A stretch of 64,000 nucleotides of DNA from Streptosporangiaceae bacterium NEAU-GS5. Lineage in GTDB: Bacteria > Actinomycetota > Actinomycetes > Streptosporangiales > Streptosporangiaceae. Made by a program: the position numbers and the translations under genes. The stretch is taken from the NCBI GenBank assembly GCA_017592665.1, contig JAGFNW010000007.1:1-64000 (forward strand), given 5' to 3'. Under the pieces are notes generated by a model that saw only the letters and a list, made by a program, of their open reading frames with translations, was not told the origin of the DNA and did no database searches. Shown here one piece after another: positions 45,971-54,412 of the stretch; within the stretch, counting starts at the first letter, position 1; each line of letters starts with the position of its first letter.

Positions 45971-47282
45971 CCCGGATCTGCCGCGCGGCCACGTGATCGA
46001 CGTGGACGGGCGGCGGCATCAGGCCGGGGCCCTGGTGCGCGACCTCGACGGTCCGCCAGGCGTGCTGTTCTGCGCCATGCGGACCGACCTGACCTCGGTC
46101 GGCCTCTACCTCTCGGCGTTGGCCGCACGGCGACCGGTCGCGCTGCTCGATCCTGGGCTCTCCACCGACGCCCTCCCCGAACTGGCCGATCGCTACCGGC
46201 CGGCCCTGATCGCCGGCTTCGATATCGGCGACCTGCCCGGATACCTCGAGCAGGCGCCCGGCGTGCACCGCTCGGCCGGCGACCCCGCACCCGTCCACCC
46301 CGACCTCGCGCTCCTGCTGCCCACCTCCGGCTCGACCGGCAGCCCCAAACTCGTACGGCTATCGCGAGCCGCCGTGCTCGCCAACGCCCACTCGATCGCC
46401 GCCGCCCTCGCCATCGGCCCCGACGACGTCGCGCCGACCAGTCTGCCCCTGCACTACAGCTACGGCCTGTCGGTGCTCAACAGCCATCTGCACGCCGGCG
46501 CGACGGTCGCGCTCATCCCGCACAGCCTGGTCGAACGTCCCTTCTGGACGGCCATGACCGAGCGCGGCTGCACCACGCTCGCCGCCGTGCCGTACCAATA
46601 TGAGATGCTCGCGCGGCTGCGGGCCGACCCGAGGCGCTGCCCGACGCTGACCACGCTCACCCAGGCGGGCGGCCGGCTCCGCACCGACCTGATCCAGCAT
46701 TTCAGCTCGCTCGTCGATCGCTTCTTCGTCATGTACGGGCAGACCGAGGCGACGGCGCGGATCGCGATCCTGCCGGCCGGCAGACTGGCCGACAAGCTCG
46801 GCTCGGCCGGACGCGCCATCCCCGGCGGCGCGCTGAGCACGACCGACGACGGAGAGATCGTCTACGACGGCCCCAACGTGATGATGGGCTACGCCGAGTC
46901 GGCCGACGACCTGGCATGCGACGACGTCATGCGTGGCCGGCTGCCGACCGGCGACCTCGGCCACCTCGACGGCGAGGGCTTCCTCTACGTCACCGGCCGG
47001 ATGAAGCGGATCGCCAAGGTGTTCGGGGTCCGGGTGAATCTCGACGACGTGGAGCGGCTGCTTCGCGGGAGCGGGCCGGTGGCCGCCGTCAGCGGCGATG
47101 ACCGGCTCGTGGTCTACGCCGAGGGCGCCGACGCGGCCGCCTGCGCCACCCTGACGGCTCGGCTGTCGTCGCTGCTCAACATGCATTGGAGCGGCTTCGA
47201 CGTACGGGCGCTCGACCGGCTCCCGGTGCTCGCCACCGGCAAGATCGACTATCGCACTCTGGAGCGCCTTTGTTCACGCTGA
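45948..47282 (+). CDS. AMP-dependent acyl ligase
   Basis: 444 residues from a GTG start. ANL-superfamily motifs are all present: LLPTSGSTGSPKLVRLS (P-loop), MYGQTEATARIAI, TGDLGHLDGEGFLYVTGRMKRIAKVFGVRVN, and the C-terminal catalytic Lys in LPVLATGKIDYRTL. The N-terminal domain is shorter than in typical acyl-CoA synthetases. It overlaps the ACP gene, so it probably activates a carboxylic acid and loads it on that ACP. The acid is unknown. Confidence 0.9.
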   Translation: MSPSPPPDPDLPRGHVIDVDGRRHQAGALVRDLDGPPGVLFCAMRTDLTSVGLYLSALAARRPVALLDPGLSTDALPELADRYRPALIAGFDIGDLPGYLEQAPGVHRSAGDPAPVHPDLALLLPTSGSTGSPKLVRLSRAAVLANAHSIAAALAIGPDDVAPTSLPLHYSYGLSVLNSHLHAGATVALIPHSLVERPFWTAMTERGCTTLAAVPYQYEMLARLRADPRRCPTLTTLTQAGGRLRTDLIQHFSSLVDRFFVMYGQTEATARIAILPAGRLADKLGSAGRAIPGGALSTTDDGEIVYDGPNVMMGYAESADDLACDDVMRGRLPTGDLGHLDGEGFLYVTGRMKRIAKVFGVRVNLDDVERLLRGSGPVAAVSGDDRLVVYAEGADAAACATLTARLSSLLNMHWSGFDVRALDRLPVLATGKIDYRTLERLCSR

Positions 47283-48301
47283 CGCGGTCCGAGCGCGAGG
47301 AGCGCCTCTTGCCGGAGCTCAACCGGCTGACGGTTCATCACCGGGAGGCCTGCGCGCCCTATCGGCGGATTCTGGACGCGCTCGGCGTCCGGTCGCCGTT
47401 CGACTCGATCGCCCGACTGCCCTGGCTGCCGGTCCGGCTGTTCAAGACGCATGATCTGCGCAGCATTACCGACGACGCTGTGTTTCGCGTGCTGACCTCC
47501 AGCGGGACCACCGGGCGGCCCAGCCGGATCCACCTCGACCGCGAGGCCGCCGCCACGCAGACGCGGACGCTGGCCGCGACCTTCCGGTCCGTGATCGGTG
47601 ACCGTCGGCTGCCCATGCTGATCGCCGACTCCCCGTCGGTCGTACGCGATCCCACGCTGAGCGCCCGCGGCGCCGGAGTGCTGGGGATGATGAACTTCGG
47701 GCGCGACCACACGTTCGCGCTCGACGCGGCAGGGCGGCCCGACCCCGTCACGGTCGAGCGTTTCCTGAGCCGCTACGGCCACCGGCCGTTCCTCGTGTTC
47801 GGTTTCACGTTCATGGTGTGGCTCTATCTGTACGAGACGGCCGCGGCGCGCGGGTGGGATCTGGGCAACGGGGTGCTCATTCATTCCGGCGGCTGGAAGA
47901 AGCTGGCCGACCAGGCCATCGACAACGCCGAGTTCCGCCGCCGCTTCGCGGCCGCCACGGGGCTCACCCGGATTCACAACTTCTACGGCATGGTCGAGCA
48001 GATCGGCACGATCTTCCTGGAGGGGCCGGACGGCGAGGGGCTCTACTGCCCCGACATCGCCGACATCGTCGTACGCGACCCCTCGACGTGGCGCGAGACA
48101 CCGGTCGGCGTGCCCGGCCTGATCGAGGTGGTCAGCACTCTGCCGGTGTCCTATCCGGGGCATGTGCTGCTGACCGAAGACCTCGGCGTCATACACGGCG
48201 TCGACGACGGGGCCTGGCCGGGCAAGCGCTTCTCCATCCTTGGCCGGCTGCCCAGGGCAGAGGCCCGCGGCTGCAGCGACACCTTCCACGAGGCCGCCTG
48301 A
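47270..48301 (+). CDS. LuxE-like acyl-protein synthetase
   Basis: 343 residues from TTG 47270, with GGAG five bases upstream. It overlaps the ligase gene by 13 bp. LuxE/PaaK features: LTSSGTTGRPSRIHLDREA (AMP loop), VFGFTFMVWLYLYETA, HSGGWKKLADQAI, RIHNFYGMVEQIGTIF, and a C-terminal Cys335 in ARGCSDT. In Photobacterium LuxE, a Cys near the C-terminus accepts the acyl group before passing it to LuxC. The presence of that Cys and of a LuxC homologue next door implies a working fatty-acid-reductase-type pair. Confidence 0.9.
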   Translation: MFTLTRSEREERLLPELNRLTVHHREACAPYRRILDALGVRSPFDSIARLPWLPVRLFKTHDLRSITDDAVFRVLTSSGTTGRPSRIHLDREAAATQTRTLAATFRSVIGDRRLPMLIADSPSVVRDPTLSARGAGVLGMMNFGRDHTFALDAAGRPDPVTVERFLSRYGHRPFLVFGFTFMVWLYLYETAAARGWDLGNGVLIHSGGWKKLADQAIDNAEFRRRFAAATGLTRIHNFYGMVEQIGTIFLEGPDGEGLYCPDIADIVVRDPSTWRETPVGVPGLIEVVSTLPVSYPGHVLLTEDLGVIHGVDDGAWPGKRFSILGRLPRAEARGCSDTFHEAA

Positions 48302-49683
48302 TGATCACCTACGCCCTCACGCCGGAGTCGGCGGCGCAGCTGTGCGCCGACATCGCTCGCGTGCCGCCCGACGGCCCGCTGGCCGTGGGTGACCCGCGCA
48401 TCATGGACTACCTCGCCGCCGTGTCGCGACGGCTGCTCGATCCAGCGCTCGTACGTCGCCACCCCGAGTTGGCGCCCCTCGGTTTCTTCCTGCGCCCGGC
48501 CGAAACGAGGCAGATTCTGCGCGGCCTGGAAACCCCCGGCGCCGTACGCGTCCCGCAAGGACTGGTCTTCCACATTCCGCCGGCCAACGTGGACACGGTA
48601 TTCGTCTACTCGTGGGCCCTGTCGGCGCTGACCGGCAATCGCAACATCGTCCGTCTGTCCCCGCGGTCAGGCCCGGCAGCGACCGCCGCCATCGAGGTTC
48701 TCGCCGACGCACTCGTCGACGCCCATCCGGCTGTCGCCCAGACCCAGCGGGTCGTGTCCTACGGCCGCTCCGACGAGATCACCGCAGCCCTGTCGGCCGC
48801 CTGCGACCTGCGCGTCATCTGGGGCGGCGACGAGGCCGTACGCCAGATCCGCCGCCACCCGCTCACCCCCCACGCCCGCGACCTGACCTTCCCCGACCGG
48901 TCGTCGTTCACCGTGATCTCCACGTCGGTCTGGCACAACGCCTCCGATGCCGTACGCGATCGAGTAGCCCGAGACTTCGCCAACGACGCCTACTGGTTCG
49001 ATCAGGCCGCCTGCTCCTCCCCTCGGACCGTCTTCTGGCTCACCCCACCCGAACCCGCCGACCCCACGACGTCCGCCCCAGGCATGGGGGCAGCCACCAC
49101 AGACACCACCACAGCCACCGCAGACACCGCAGCCGCCACAGGCATGGGAGCAGCCGCCGCAGACACCGCCGCAGCCGCAGCCGCAGCCGCAGCCGTCAAG
49201 GATGACTTCACCCGTCGGCTGGCCGCCGCTGTGACCAGCGGCGACTGGACCGTCGATCCCGCAATGGCCGTTGAGCAACGCGTCTCCACGTACGGTCTGG
49301 CCGCAGCCGCCCTCGCCGACAACCTGCAGTTCAGCGGCACAGCAGTGGCCAGCTACGACCTTCCCGCAGACCTGCCTCCCGCCGCCGCGCTCCCCCGCCG
49401 CTGGCTCGGCCTCGGCGTATTCGCGCACTGCGTCCTCGCGTCCCTGGACGACCTGGTTCCAGTCGTGACACGCAAGGACCAGACGATGACCCACTTCGGC
49501 CTCACCGAGCCCCAATTGCGCGGCTTCGCCGAGGCCGTCGCGGGACGCGGCGTCGACCGGATCGTCCCCATCGGCTCTGCTCTCGCCTTTGCCGCCACCT
49601 GGGACGGTATCCACCTCCCCAGCGCCTTCTCCCGTCTGGTCACCATCCAGGCGGGCGCGAAAACTGTCGGTGGCGGTGTCTAG
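48301..49683 (+). CDS. LuxC-like acyl-protein (acyl-CoA) reductase with low-complexity insert
   Basis: 460 residues from ATG 48301, coupled to luxE by TGATG. Aldehyde-dehydrogenase-like fold: GLVFHIPPANVDTVFVYSWALSALTGNRNIVRLSPRSG, and the catalytic Cys238 in FDQAACSSPRTVFW. LuxC reduces an enzyme-bound acyl thioester to aldehyde with NADPH. An insert of about 50 Ala/Thr/Gly residues (about 251-299) directly follows the catalytic segment and looks like a repeat expansion. It is the last gene of the long operon from pseB. Confidence 0.9.
   Translation: MITYALTPESAAQLCADIARVPPDGPLAVGDPRIMDYLAAVSRRLLDPALVRRHPELAPLGFFLRPAETRQILRGLETPGAVRVPQGLVFHIPPANVDTVFVYSWALSALTGNRNIVRLSPRSGPAATAAIEVLADALVDAHPAVAQTQRVVSYGRSDEITAALSAACDLRVIWGGDEAVRQIRRHPLTPHARDLTFPDRSSFTVISTSVWHNASDAVRDRVARDFANDAYWFDQAACSSPRTVFWLTPPEPADPTTSAPGMGAATTDTTTATADTAAATGMGAAAADTAAAAAAAAAVKDDFTRRLAAAVTSGDWTVDPAMAVEQRVSTYGLAAAALADNLQFSGTAVASYDLPADLPPAAALPRRWLGLGVFAHCVLASLDDLVPVVTRKDQTMTHFGLTEPQLRGFAEAVAGRGVDRIVPIGSALAFAATWDGIHLPSAFSRLVTIQAGAKTVGGGV
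49060..49197. repeat. In-frame low-complexity expansion in the luxC-like gene
   Basis: This stretch is built of GCAGCC, ACCGCAGAC and GGCATGGG(A/G)GCAGCC blocks coding Ala, Thr, Asp and Gly-Met-Gly-Ala. The frame is kept. Compared with the expected LuxC layout it is extra sequence between conserved parts. Confidence 0.75.
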
Positions 49684-49693
49684 CGTTAGGTGC

Positions 49694-50281
49694 ATGGAGC
49701 AACTCGACGGAGTCGAGATCGCATATTTCGCCGACGCGGAGGCGTTCGAGCGGTGGCTGGACAGCCATCACACCCGCCAGGAAGGCGTGTGGATCAAGAT
49801 GGCCAAGAAGAGGTCCGGCATTCCCTCGCTCACCGACGACGAGGCAGTCGACGTCGGGCTCTGCTACGGCTGGATCTCCGGCCGGCGCCGAAGCCTAGAC
49901 GAGCAGTTCTACCTGCAGAAATACGTGCCAAGGCGGCCCAAGAGCCTATGGTCGCGGGTAAATGTCGACAAGGTGGCCATGCTCTCGGCCGCGGGCCGAA
50001 TGCGTGAGCCCGGGCAAGCCGAGGTGCGCAAAGCCCAGGACGACGGCCGCTGGGCCGTGGCTTACGAGTCGCAGAAGACGGCCACCGTCCCGCCCGACCT
50101 CGCAGCCGAGCTCGACGCGAATCCCGAAGCCAGGCGCGCCTTCAACGCGCTCGACAAGACCGCCCGCTATCTCCTCATTCTCCCGCTCCTCCAAGCCCGC
50201 ACTCCCCAATCCCGCCTGACCCACCTCCGCAAAGCCCTCGCATCCCTAAGCCAGCCACCACCAGCGGCCCGCCAGACATGA
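49694..50281 (+). CDS. YdeI/OmpD-associated family protein
   Basis: 195 residues from ATG 49694. Family landmarks: FERWLDSHHTRQEGVWIKMAKK, DEAVDVGLCYGWISGRRRSLDEQFYLQKYVPRRPKSLWSRVNVDK, and the Omdp-like C-terminal region DLAAELDANPEARRAFNALDKTARYLLILPLLQA. Members are linked to bacteriocin or antimicrobial-peptide tolerance in some bacteria, but the biochemical function is unknown. It follows the LuxC-like gene by 10 bp on the same strand, so it could be read from the same transcript, though its content suggests independence. Confidence 0.87.
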   Translation: MEQLDGVEIAYFADAEAFERWLDSHHTRQEGVWIKMAKKRSGIPSLTDDEAVDVGLCYGWISGRRRSLDEQFYLQKYVPRRPKSLWSRVNVDKVAMLSAAGRMREPGQAEVRKAQDDGRWAVAYESQKTATVPPDLAAELDANPEARRAFNALDKTARYLLILPLLQARTPQSRLTHLRKALASLSQPPPAARQT

Positions 50282-50571
50282 CCACCCCCTGAGCCAGGCG
50301 TCACCACCCACGTCGGGAGCCACCAGCCCCGCGGAGCATCACCAGCTCACCTTTGACCGGCACAACTGCGTGCCCCACTTCGGCGCGAGGCCGCAGCGCG
50401 GACGGGCGTCGGTCGTGCGCGAGGGCAGGGACCGACGGGTGGCGGCGCGGCCTGGCGTCGGTCGTCAGCGTGGCGCGAGGGCGAGGGGGCGGGGCGGACG
50501 GGACCGGACCGAGCATCGGTCACCGCTGACGCGCGGGCGGGGGTAGGGCCGTGACCGTGCCAGGAGAGTGG
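50282..50571. other. Convergent intergenic region, no gene seen
   Basis: 290 bp of Pro/Arg-rich-coding, G-skewed sequence between convergent genes. Short degenerate repeats such as GGCGTCGGTCGT and GCGCGAGGGC occur twice each. I see no convincing hairpin terminator or reading frame. Confidence 0.6.
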
Positions 50572-51549
50572 TCAGCCGTTGAAGCGCTGGTAGACGGCGG
50601 TCGCAACGACCAGGTCCTCCCAGGACATGCCGGTCGATTTGAAAAGCACCGGCCGACCGGCCGCCAGGCTGACGGCTGAGTCAGCCACGATCTGACGCAT
50701 AGGGATGAGATCAGCCGCGTTGAGATGGCCCTCGTCGAGCGCCTGGATGACGTCGCCGGCCTCGCGCATGGCGGTGGCAACGTCTTCGACGATGACGTAC
50801 GCGCGGGTGGTCAACGCGCCGTCCACCTCGCGCGCGTCTGGTTCGTGCGATCCGACGGCGATCACCACGGCATGGTTCTGGATCGTCGCCGAATCAAAGA
50901 GCGGCTCGCGAGCCGTGGTGGCGCAGACGATCAGGTCAGCCTGCGCGACAGCACGAGCAGCCTCGACGCTGCCGGACGTGGCGAGCGCGACCGGCGGCGT
51001 ATCGCCCTGTCCCTGGTCGATGTCGTTTAGCGGGTCGTCGGGGCGGAGCGGACGGCGAGCCAGATAGGTGACGTGGGCGATGCCGCGATGGCCGGCGAGC
51101 GCGTTGGTGACGGTGTCGACGTGAGCACGTCCCTGGGGGCCCATGCCGAAGACGGCGATCCGGAGCGGATCGTGTGATCGGAGGAGGAACGGCAGTGTGG
51201 CCGCAACCGAGACGGCAGGCGTACGCAAAGTCGTTAGGGCCATGCCGTCGAGCAGAGCGATGGGACGCAGGGTAGCGGCGTCGAAGAGGAGATAGAGACC
51301 CTGGATGCGGGGCTGGCCACGGGCCGGGTTATCAGGAGCCACTGTCACGACCTTCACGCCCGCGTGATCGCGGCCCTCGGCAGGCATCAGCAGCAGTTGC
51401 CCGTGGGCCGTGGAGACGGCGGTACGCGCGGGGTCGGCAGCCGGATCGAGGCCTTCTTGCAAGGCGTCGACAATCGCCTGGACCGCCTCGCGCGGGCTCA
51501 GCAGCCGCCTGATCTGGTCGCTGTCGATCAGCGGAATGCGGTCAGTCAT
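50572..51549 (-). CDS. Ornithine cyclodeaminase / mu-crystallin family reductase
   Basis: 325 residues. Features: LLMPAEGRDHAGVKVVTVAPDNPARGQPRIQGLYLLFDA (substrate lobe), LDGMALTTLRTPAVSVAAT, and Rossmann motif IAVFGMGPQGRAHVD. The family includes ornithine cyclodeaminase, alanine dehydrogenase and delta-1-pyrroline-2-carboxylate reductase. The adjacent proline-racemase-family gene favours the last: the dehydratase product of trans-3-hydroxyproline is pyrroline-2-carboxylate, which this enzyme would reduce to proline. That pairing is known in hydroxyproline catabolism. Confidence 0.88.
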   Translation of the reverse strand: MTDRIPLIDSDQIRRLLSPREAVQAIVDALQEGLDPAADPARTAVSTAHGQLLLMPAEGRDHAGVKVVTVAPDNPARGQPRIQGLYLLFDAATLRPIALLDGMALTTLRTPAVSVAATLPFLLRSHDPLRIAVFGMGPQGRAHVDTVTNALAGHRGIAHVTYLARRPLRPDDPLNDIDQGQGDTPPVALATSGSVEAARAVAQADLIVCATTAREPLFDSATIQNHAVVIAVGSHEPDAREVDGALTTRAYVIVEDVATAMREAGDVIQALDEGHLNAADLIPMRQIVADSAVSLAAGRPVLFKSTGMSWEDLVVATAVYQRFNG

Positions 51550-51602
51550 CGTGGATCGTCAATCGTCTCGGGCGCGGGTGAGCACCTCGCGCGGCAGGCG
51601 CA

Positions 51603-51685
51603 GAGTAGTGCAGGCGCGCGCAGGGTAATGCGGGCGGGCGGGGTGATGCGGGGGGCAGGGTAGTGCGGGCAGGCGCGGTGGGTGC
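51603..51685. repeat. Degenerate short repeats between the two catabolic genes
   Basis: Four or five units of about 18-20 bp, related to GGGTAGTGCGGGCAGGCG, lie in the 208-bp gap downstream of the racemase-family gene. They resemble the G-rich repeats at 52960-53510. No terminator or gene is evident here. Confidence 0.55.
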
Positions 51686-51757
51686 CGAGGAGGCGGGCGG
51701 TGAGGCGGGGACGCCGGGGGGTGGCGTGGCGTACTCGGGGCTGGCTAGGGGTGGGGG

Positions 51758-52882
51758 TCATCGGAGGACGAAGCCGGGGAAGAGGGGATCTGCGGGATCG
51801 GCGGTGAAGAGGTGTTCGCCGGTTTTGTAGGCGGTGCCGCTGATGATGGGGATGACGGCGGGGCGGTTTTCGGCGGTTACGTGGCGGAGGATTCTGGCGT
51901 CGAAGCGGGATCCCACGATGGAGTCGTGGACGAGGTGGCAGTCGGCGGAAAGGTGGCCGGTCGCGCTGAGCATGGCGACGCGGGAGGCTGTGCCTGATCC
52001 GCAGGGCGAGCGGTCCACCTCGCCGTCGGCGAAGATCGCGACGTTGCGCTGATAGAGGTTGCCGTCGGCGTCTTCGCCCAGTTCGTCGTAGAGGATCGTG
52101 CCGTAGACGCCGCTCAAGCGGTCGTCGCTGGGATGGCGGGCGTGCTCGCTGTCGTTGAGGGCCCACCTGATTTCGCGGCCGATGGCTATGAGTTGGTCGA
52201 TGTGGCGCGGTTCCACGGTCAAGCCGACGGCCGAGGCGTTCACGTGGGCATAGATGGCCCCGCCGTACGCGATGTCGGCCAGAACCTGGCCGCGGGCCGT
52301 GGGGACGGAAACGGCTTGGGCGATGGCGTAGCTTGCGACGCTGACGAAATCGACGCCGGTTACGCGGCCGTCGGAGGTGTGCACGCGTGCTGTGACGCGG
52401 CCGGAGGGCACATCGATTTCGACCTCGGTGATGCCGGAGGGGTCGGCCGTGACGCGGCCCGATTCGATCGCCCAGGCACCGAGGGCGATGGTGCCGTGGC
52501 CGCAGGCGGTGGAGAACCCGTCTTTGTGCCAGAAAAGTACGCCGAAGGCCGCGCCGTCGTCGTCGGGTGGGGTGATGAGGCCGCCGTACATGTCCGCGTG
52601 TCCGCGCGGCTCGAAGCACAGCATCCGGCGCAGGTCGTCGACGGAGGGGTCTGAGATGGCGAAGACGCGGCGTTCGGCCACGGTCTCGCCGAGGATCGCG
52701 ACCGGCGGGTCGACGACGATACGGAACGGCTCGCCGGCTGTGTGGTAGTCGATGGTGCGGACGTCGGGGGTAACGATGTCGTGGGCACCGGCGGCGGCGG
52801 TGGGGATGTCGCGGGTGGGCACGACGGGGGCGGCGATGTCGCCGGCGCGCGCGTTGGGGGGTGGGTGGGGGTTCGTGGTCAT
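51758..52882 (-). CDS. Proline-racemase-family enzyme, likely trans-3-hydroxy-L-proline dehydratase
   Basis: 374 residues, with a variable N-terminal extension of about 40 residues before the core (VRTIDYHTAGEPFRIVV). Core motifs are CFEPRGHADMYGGLITP, FSTACGHGTIALG (Cys127) and DRSPCGSGTASR (Cys294). The EPRGHxDMYG wording is that of the hydroxyproline dehydratase subgroup. Two catalytic Cys, however, are the racemase/epimerase pattern, since dehydratases often carry Thr at the second site. The neighbouring reductase favours the dehydratase. The start could lie downstream of ATG 52882. Confidence 0.82.
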   Translation of the reverse strand: MTTNPHPPPNARAGDIAAPVVPTRDIPTAAAGAHDIVTPDVRTIDYHTAGEPFRIVVDPPVAILGETVAERRVFAISDPSVDDLRRMLCFEPRGHADMYGGLITPPDDDGAAFGVLFWHKDGFSTACGHGTIALGAWAIESGRVTADPSGITEVEIDVPSGRVTARVHTSDGRVTGVDFVSVASYAIAQAVSVPTARGQVLADIAYGGAIYAHVNASAVGLTVEPRHIDQLIAIGREIRWALNDSEHARHPSDDRLSGVYGTILYDELGEDADGNLYQRNVAIFADGEVDRSPCGSGTASRVAMLSATGHLSADCHLVHDSIVGSRFDARILRHVTAENRPAVIPIISGTAYKTGEHLFTADPADPLFPGFVLR

Positions 52883-53632
52883 GCTGTGGGGGCCGGCGTG
52901 GGGGTGGGGGTGGTTGCCGTGAGATAGCTCACTGCGGGCAGGTTAGGGTCCGGCGCGGCGGCTGAATCGGGCATGCCGCAAGGGTACGCCGGGGCTTCGG
53001 CGGGACGCCGTCACAGGCAGGCGCGCGGCGATCGCGGGTGCGATCGCGGGTGTGGCGGGGGCCGTCACAGGTGGGCGGGCGACGAACGAGGGGACGCCGG
53101 GGGGTCGTCCCGGGTGGGCGGGCGATTGGCGAGGGTAGGCCGGGGCTTCGGCGGGGGGCGTCACGGGTGGGCGGGCGGCGAGCGGGGCTGGGATCTCGCG
53201 GTGGGGGTGTTGCGGCGGACCATGACCTCGCCCGTGCGTCGCTGACGCGGTCCAGGCGGGGCGGGCGCGACGGCACGGGCCGACAGGGCGGGCACAAGGG
53301 TGCGGGCGCGAGGGTGCGTCGCTGACGCGATCCAGGCGGGGCGGGCGGGAGGGGGCGGGAGGGCGTGGGCGCGACGGGGGTGGGCGAGTGCGGGCGGGGT
53401 GGGCTTGGGTCGGGGGGTCGGGGGGTCGGAGGGTCGGAGGGTCGGAGGGTCGGAGGGTCGGAGGGGCGGAGGGGCGGAGGGGCGGAGGGTGGGTCGGTGG
53501 GTGGGAGGGGGCGTCCGGTCTGGGACTGTTGGTATGCCTCGGGAACGGTTCAACCGTTTCAGTAGACACTCAGAGAACTCCCAGTGCCCCACGTTACGAT
53601 GGGCCGCTATCAGCCCCCTCTAGGAGTTTTCA
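52883..53632. repeat. 750-bp G-rich non-coding region with several minisatellites
   Basis: No credible gene is present; the open frames are Pro/Arg shadows. An 80-bp direct repeat starting GTGCGTCGCTGACGC lies at 53234 and 53314. A motif starting GCCGGGGCTTCGGCGGG recurs near 52988 and 53140. From about 53409 to 53510, octamers of GGGTCGGA and then GGAGGGGC run in tandem with all G-runs on the plus strand, so G-quadruplexes are possible. The last about 90 bp must contain the deacetylase promoter. Confidence 0.85.
53544..53558. promoter_or_regulatory. 15-bp palindrome upstream of the deacetylase gene
   Basis: AACGGTTCAACCGTT is a perfect 7-1-7 inverted repeat 74 bp before the deacetylase ATG. 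A weak TACGAT -10-like element lies at about 53594. The site may be an operator; the regulator is unknown. Confidence 0.45.
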
Positions 53633-54412
53633 ATGGTTTTGGGTCGTATAGTCGCCGCTGTGGTGGCGGGCGCATTGGCCATGTGCGCCACCCCCACACA
53701 AGCGGCGACTACCAAGACGGTGCCCAAGAAGAAGGTGCCGTTCTGTCAGACGTACAAGTGCATCGCGTTGACGTTCGACGACGGGCCGGCCGCGTACACC
53801 GACAAGGTGCTGGCGACGCTGAAGAAGTACGGCGCGAAAGCGACGTTCTTCGTGATCGGCAACCGGGTGGCCAAACATCCGAAGCTGACGCAGCACATCG
53901 CCAAGGCAGGCATGGAGATCGGCAACCACACCTGGGATCACAAGTACCTCACCGAGTTGAACTACACGCAGGTCTACCAGGAGATCAAGAAGAGCCAGGC
54001 GCTCATCAAGAAGACGACGAAGCAGACGCCCAAGGTGTTCCGCGCGCCGGGCGGCCTCCGCAACGGCAACGTCGAGGCGATCAGCGCGAAGTTCAAGATG
54101 ATCCAGGTGCCGGGGACCACTGCCACCCAGGATTACATCAAGGACTACCGGGACGTGAGCTTCCTCACCGACCGCGCGCTGGAGGTCGCCGAGCCCGGGG
54201 CGGTCGTGCTGATGCACGAAACCGTCAAGGAGACCGTGATCTCGTTGCCCACGGTCCTGAAGGAGCTCAAGGCCCAGGGCTACCACTTCGTCACGGTGTC
54301 GAAGCTGCTCGAGGGCCAGAAACTCATCCCGGGCCAGGTGTACCCAGAGATAGAGGATCCGGTGGAAGAGCCGTTCGGCGAAGAGCCGATGCAGGACGAA
54401 TCGCCTGGATGA
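53633..54412 (+). CDS. Secreted polysaccharide deacetylase (CE4)
   Basis: 259 residues from ATG 53633, preceded by TAGGAGT. A signal peptide ends near PTQA-A (residues 24-25). NodB motifs: TFDDGP (Asp49-Asp50), the metal-binding HTWDH (His99, His103), RAPGG (Arg137), and a late VLMHE. It removes N-acetyl groups from peptidoglycan, chitin or a related polymer outside the cell. The C-terminal 25 residues are strongly acidic (EIEDPVEEPFGEEPMQDE) and are encoded in the 89-bp overlap with the convergent acyltransferase gene. Confidence 0.93.
   Translation: MVLGRIVAAVVAGALAMCATPTQAATTKTVPKKKVPFCQTYKCIALTFDDGPAAYTDKVLATLKKYGAKATFFVIGNRVAKHPKLTQHIAKAGMEIGNHTWDHKYLTELNYTQVYQEIKKSQALIKKTTKQTPKVFRAPGGLRNGNVEAISAKFKMIQVPGTTATQDYIKDYRDVSFLTDRALEVAEPGAVVLMHETVKETVISLPTVLKELKAQGYHFVTVSKLLEGQKLIPGQVYPEIEDPVEEPFGEEPMQDESPG

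Noticed and set aside
52943-53569. Pro-rich open frame in the G-rich block
   Set aside because: It arises from octamer and minisatellite repeats, has no start context or domain, and all frames are open there because of composition.
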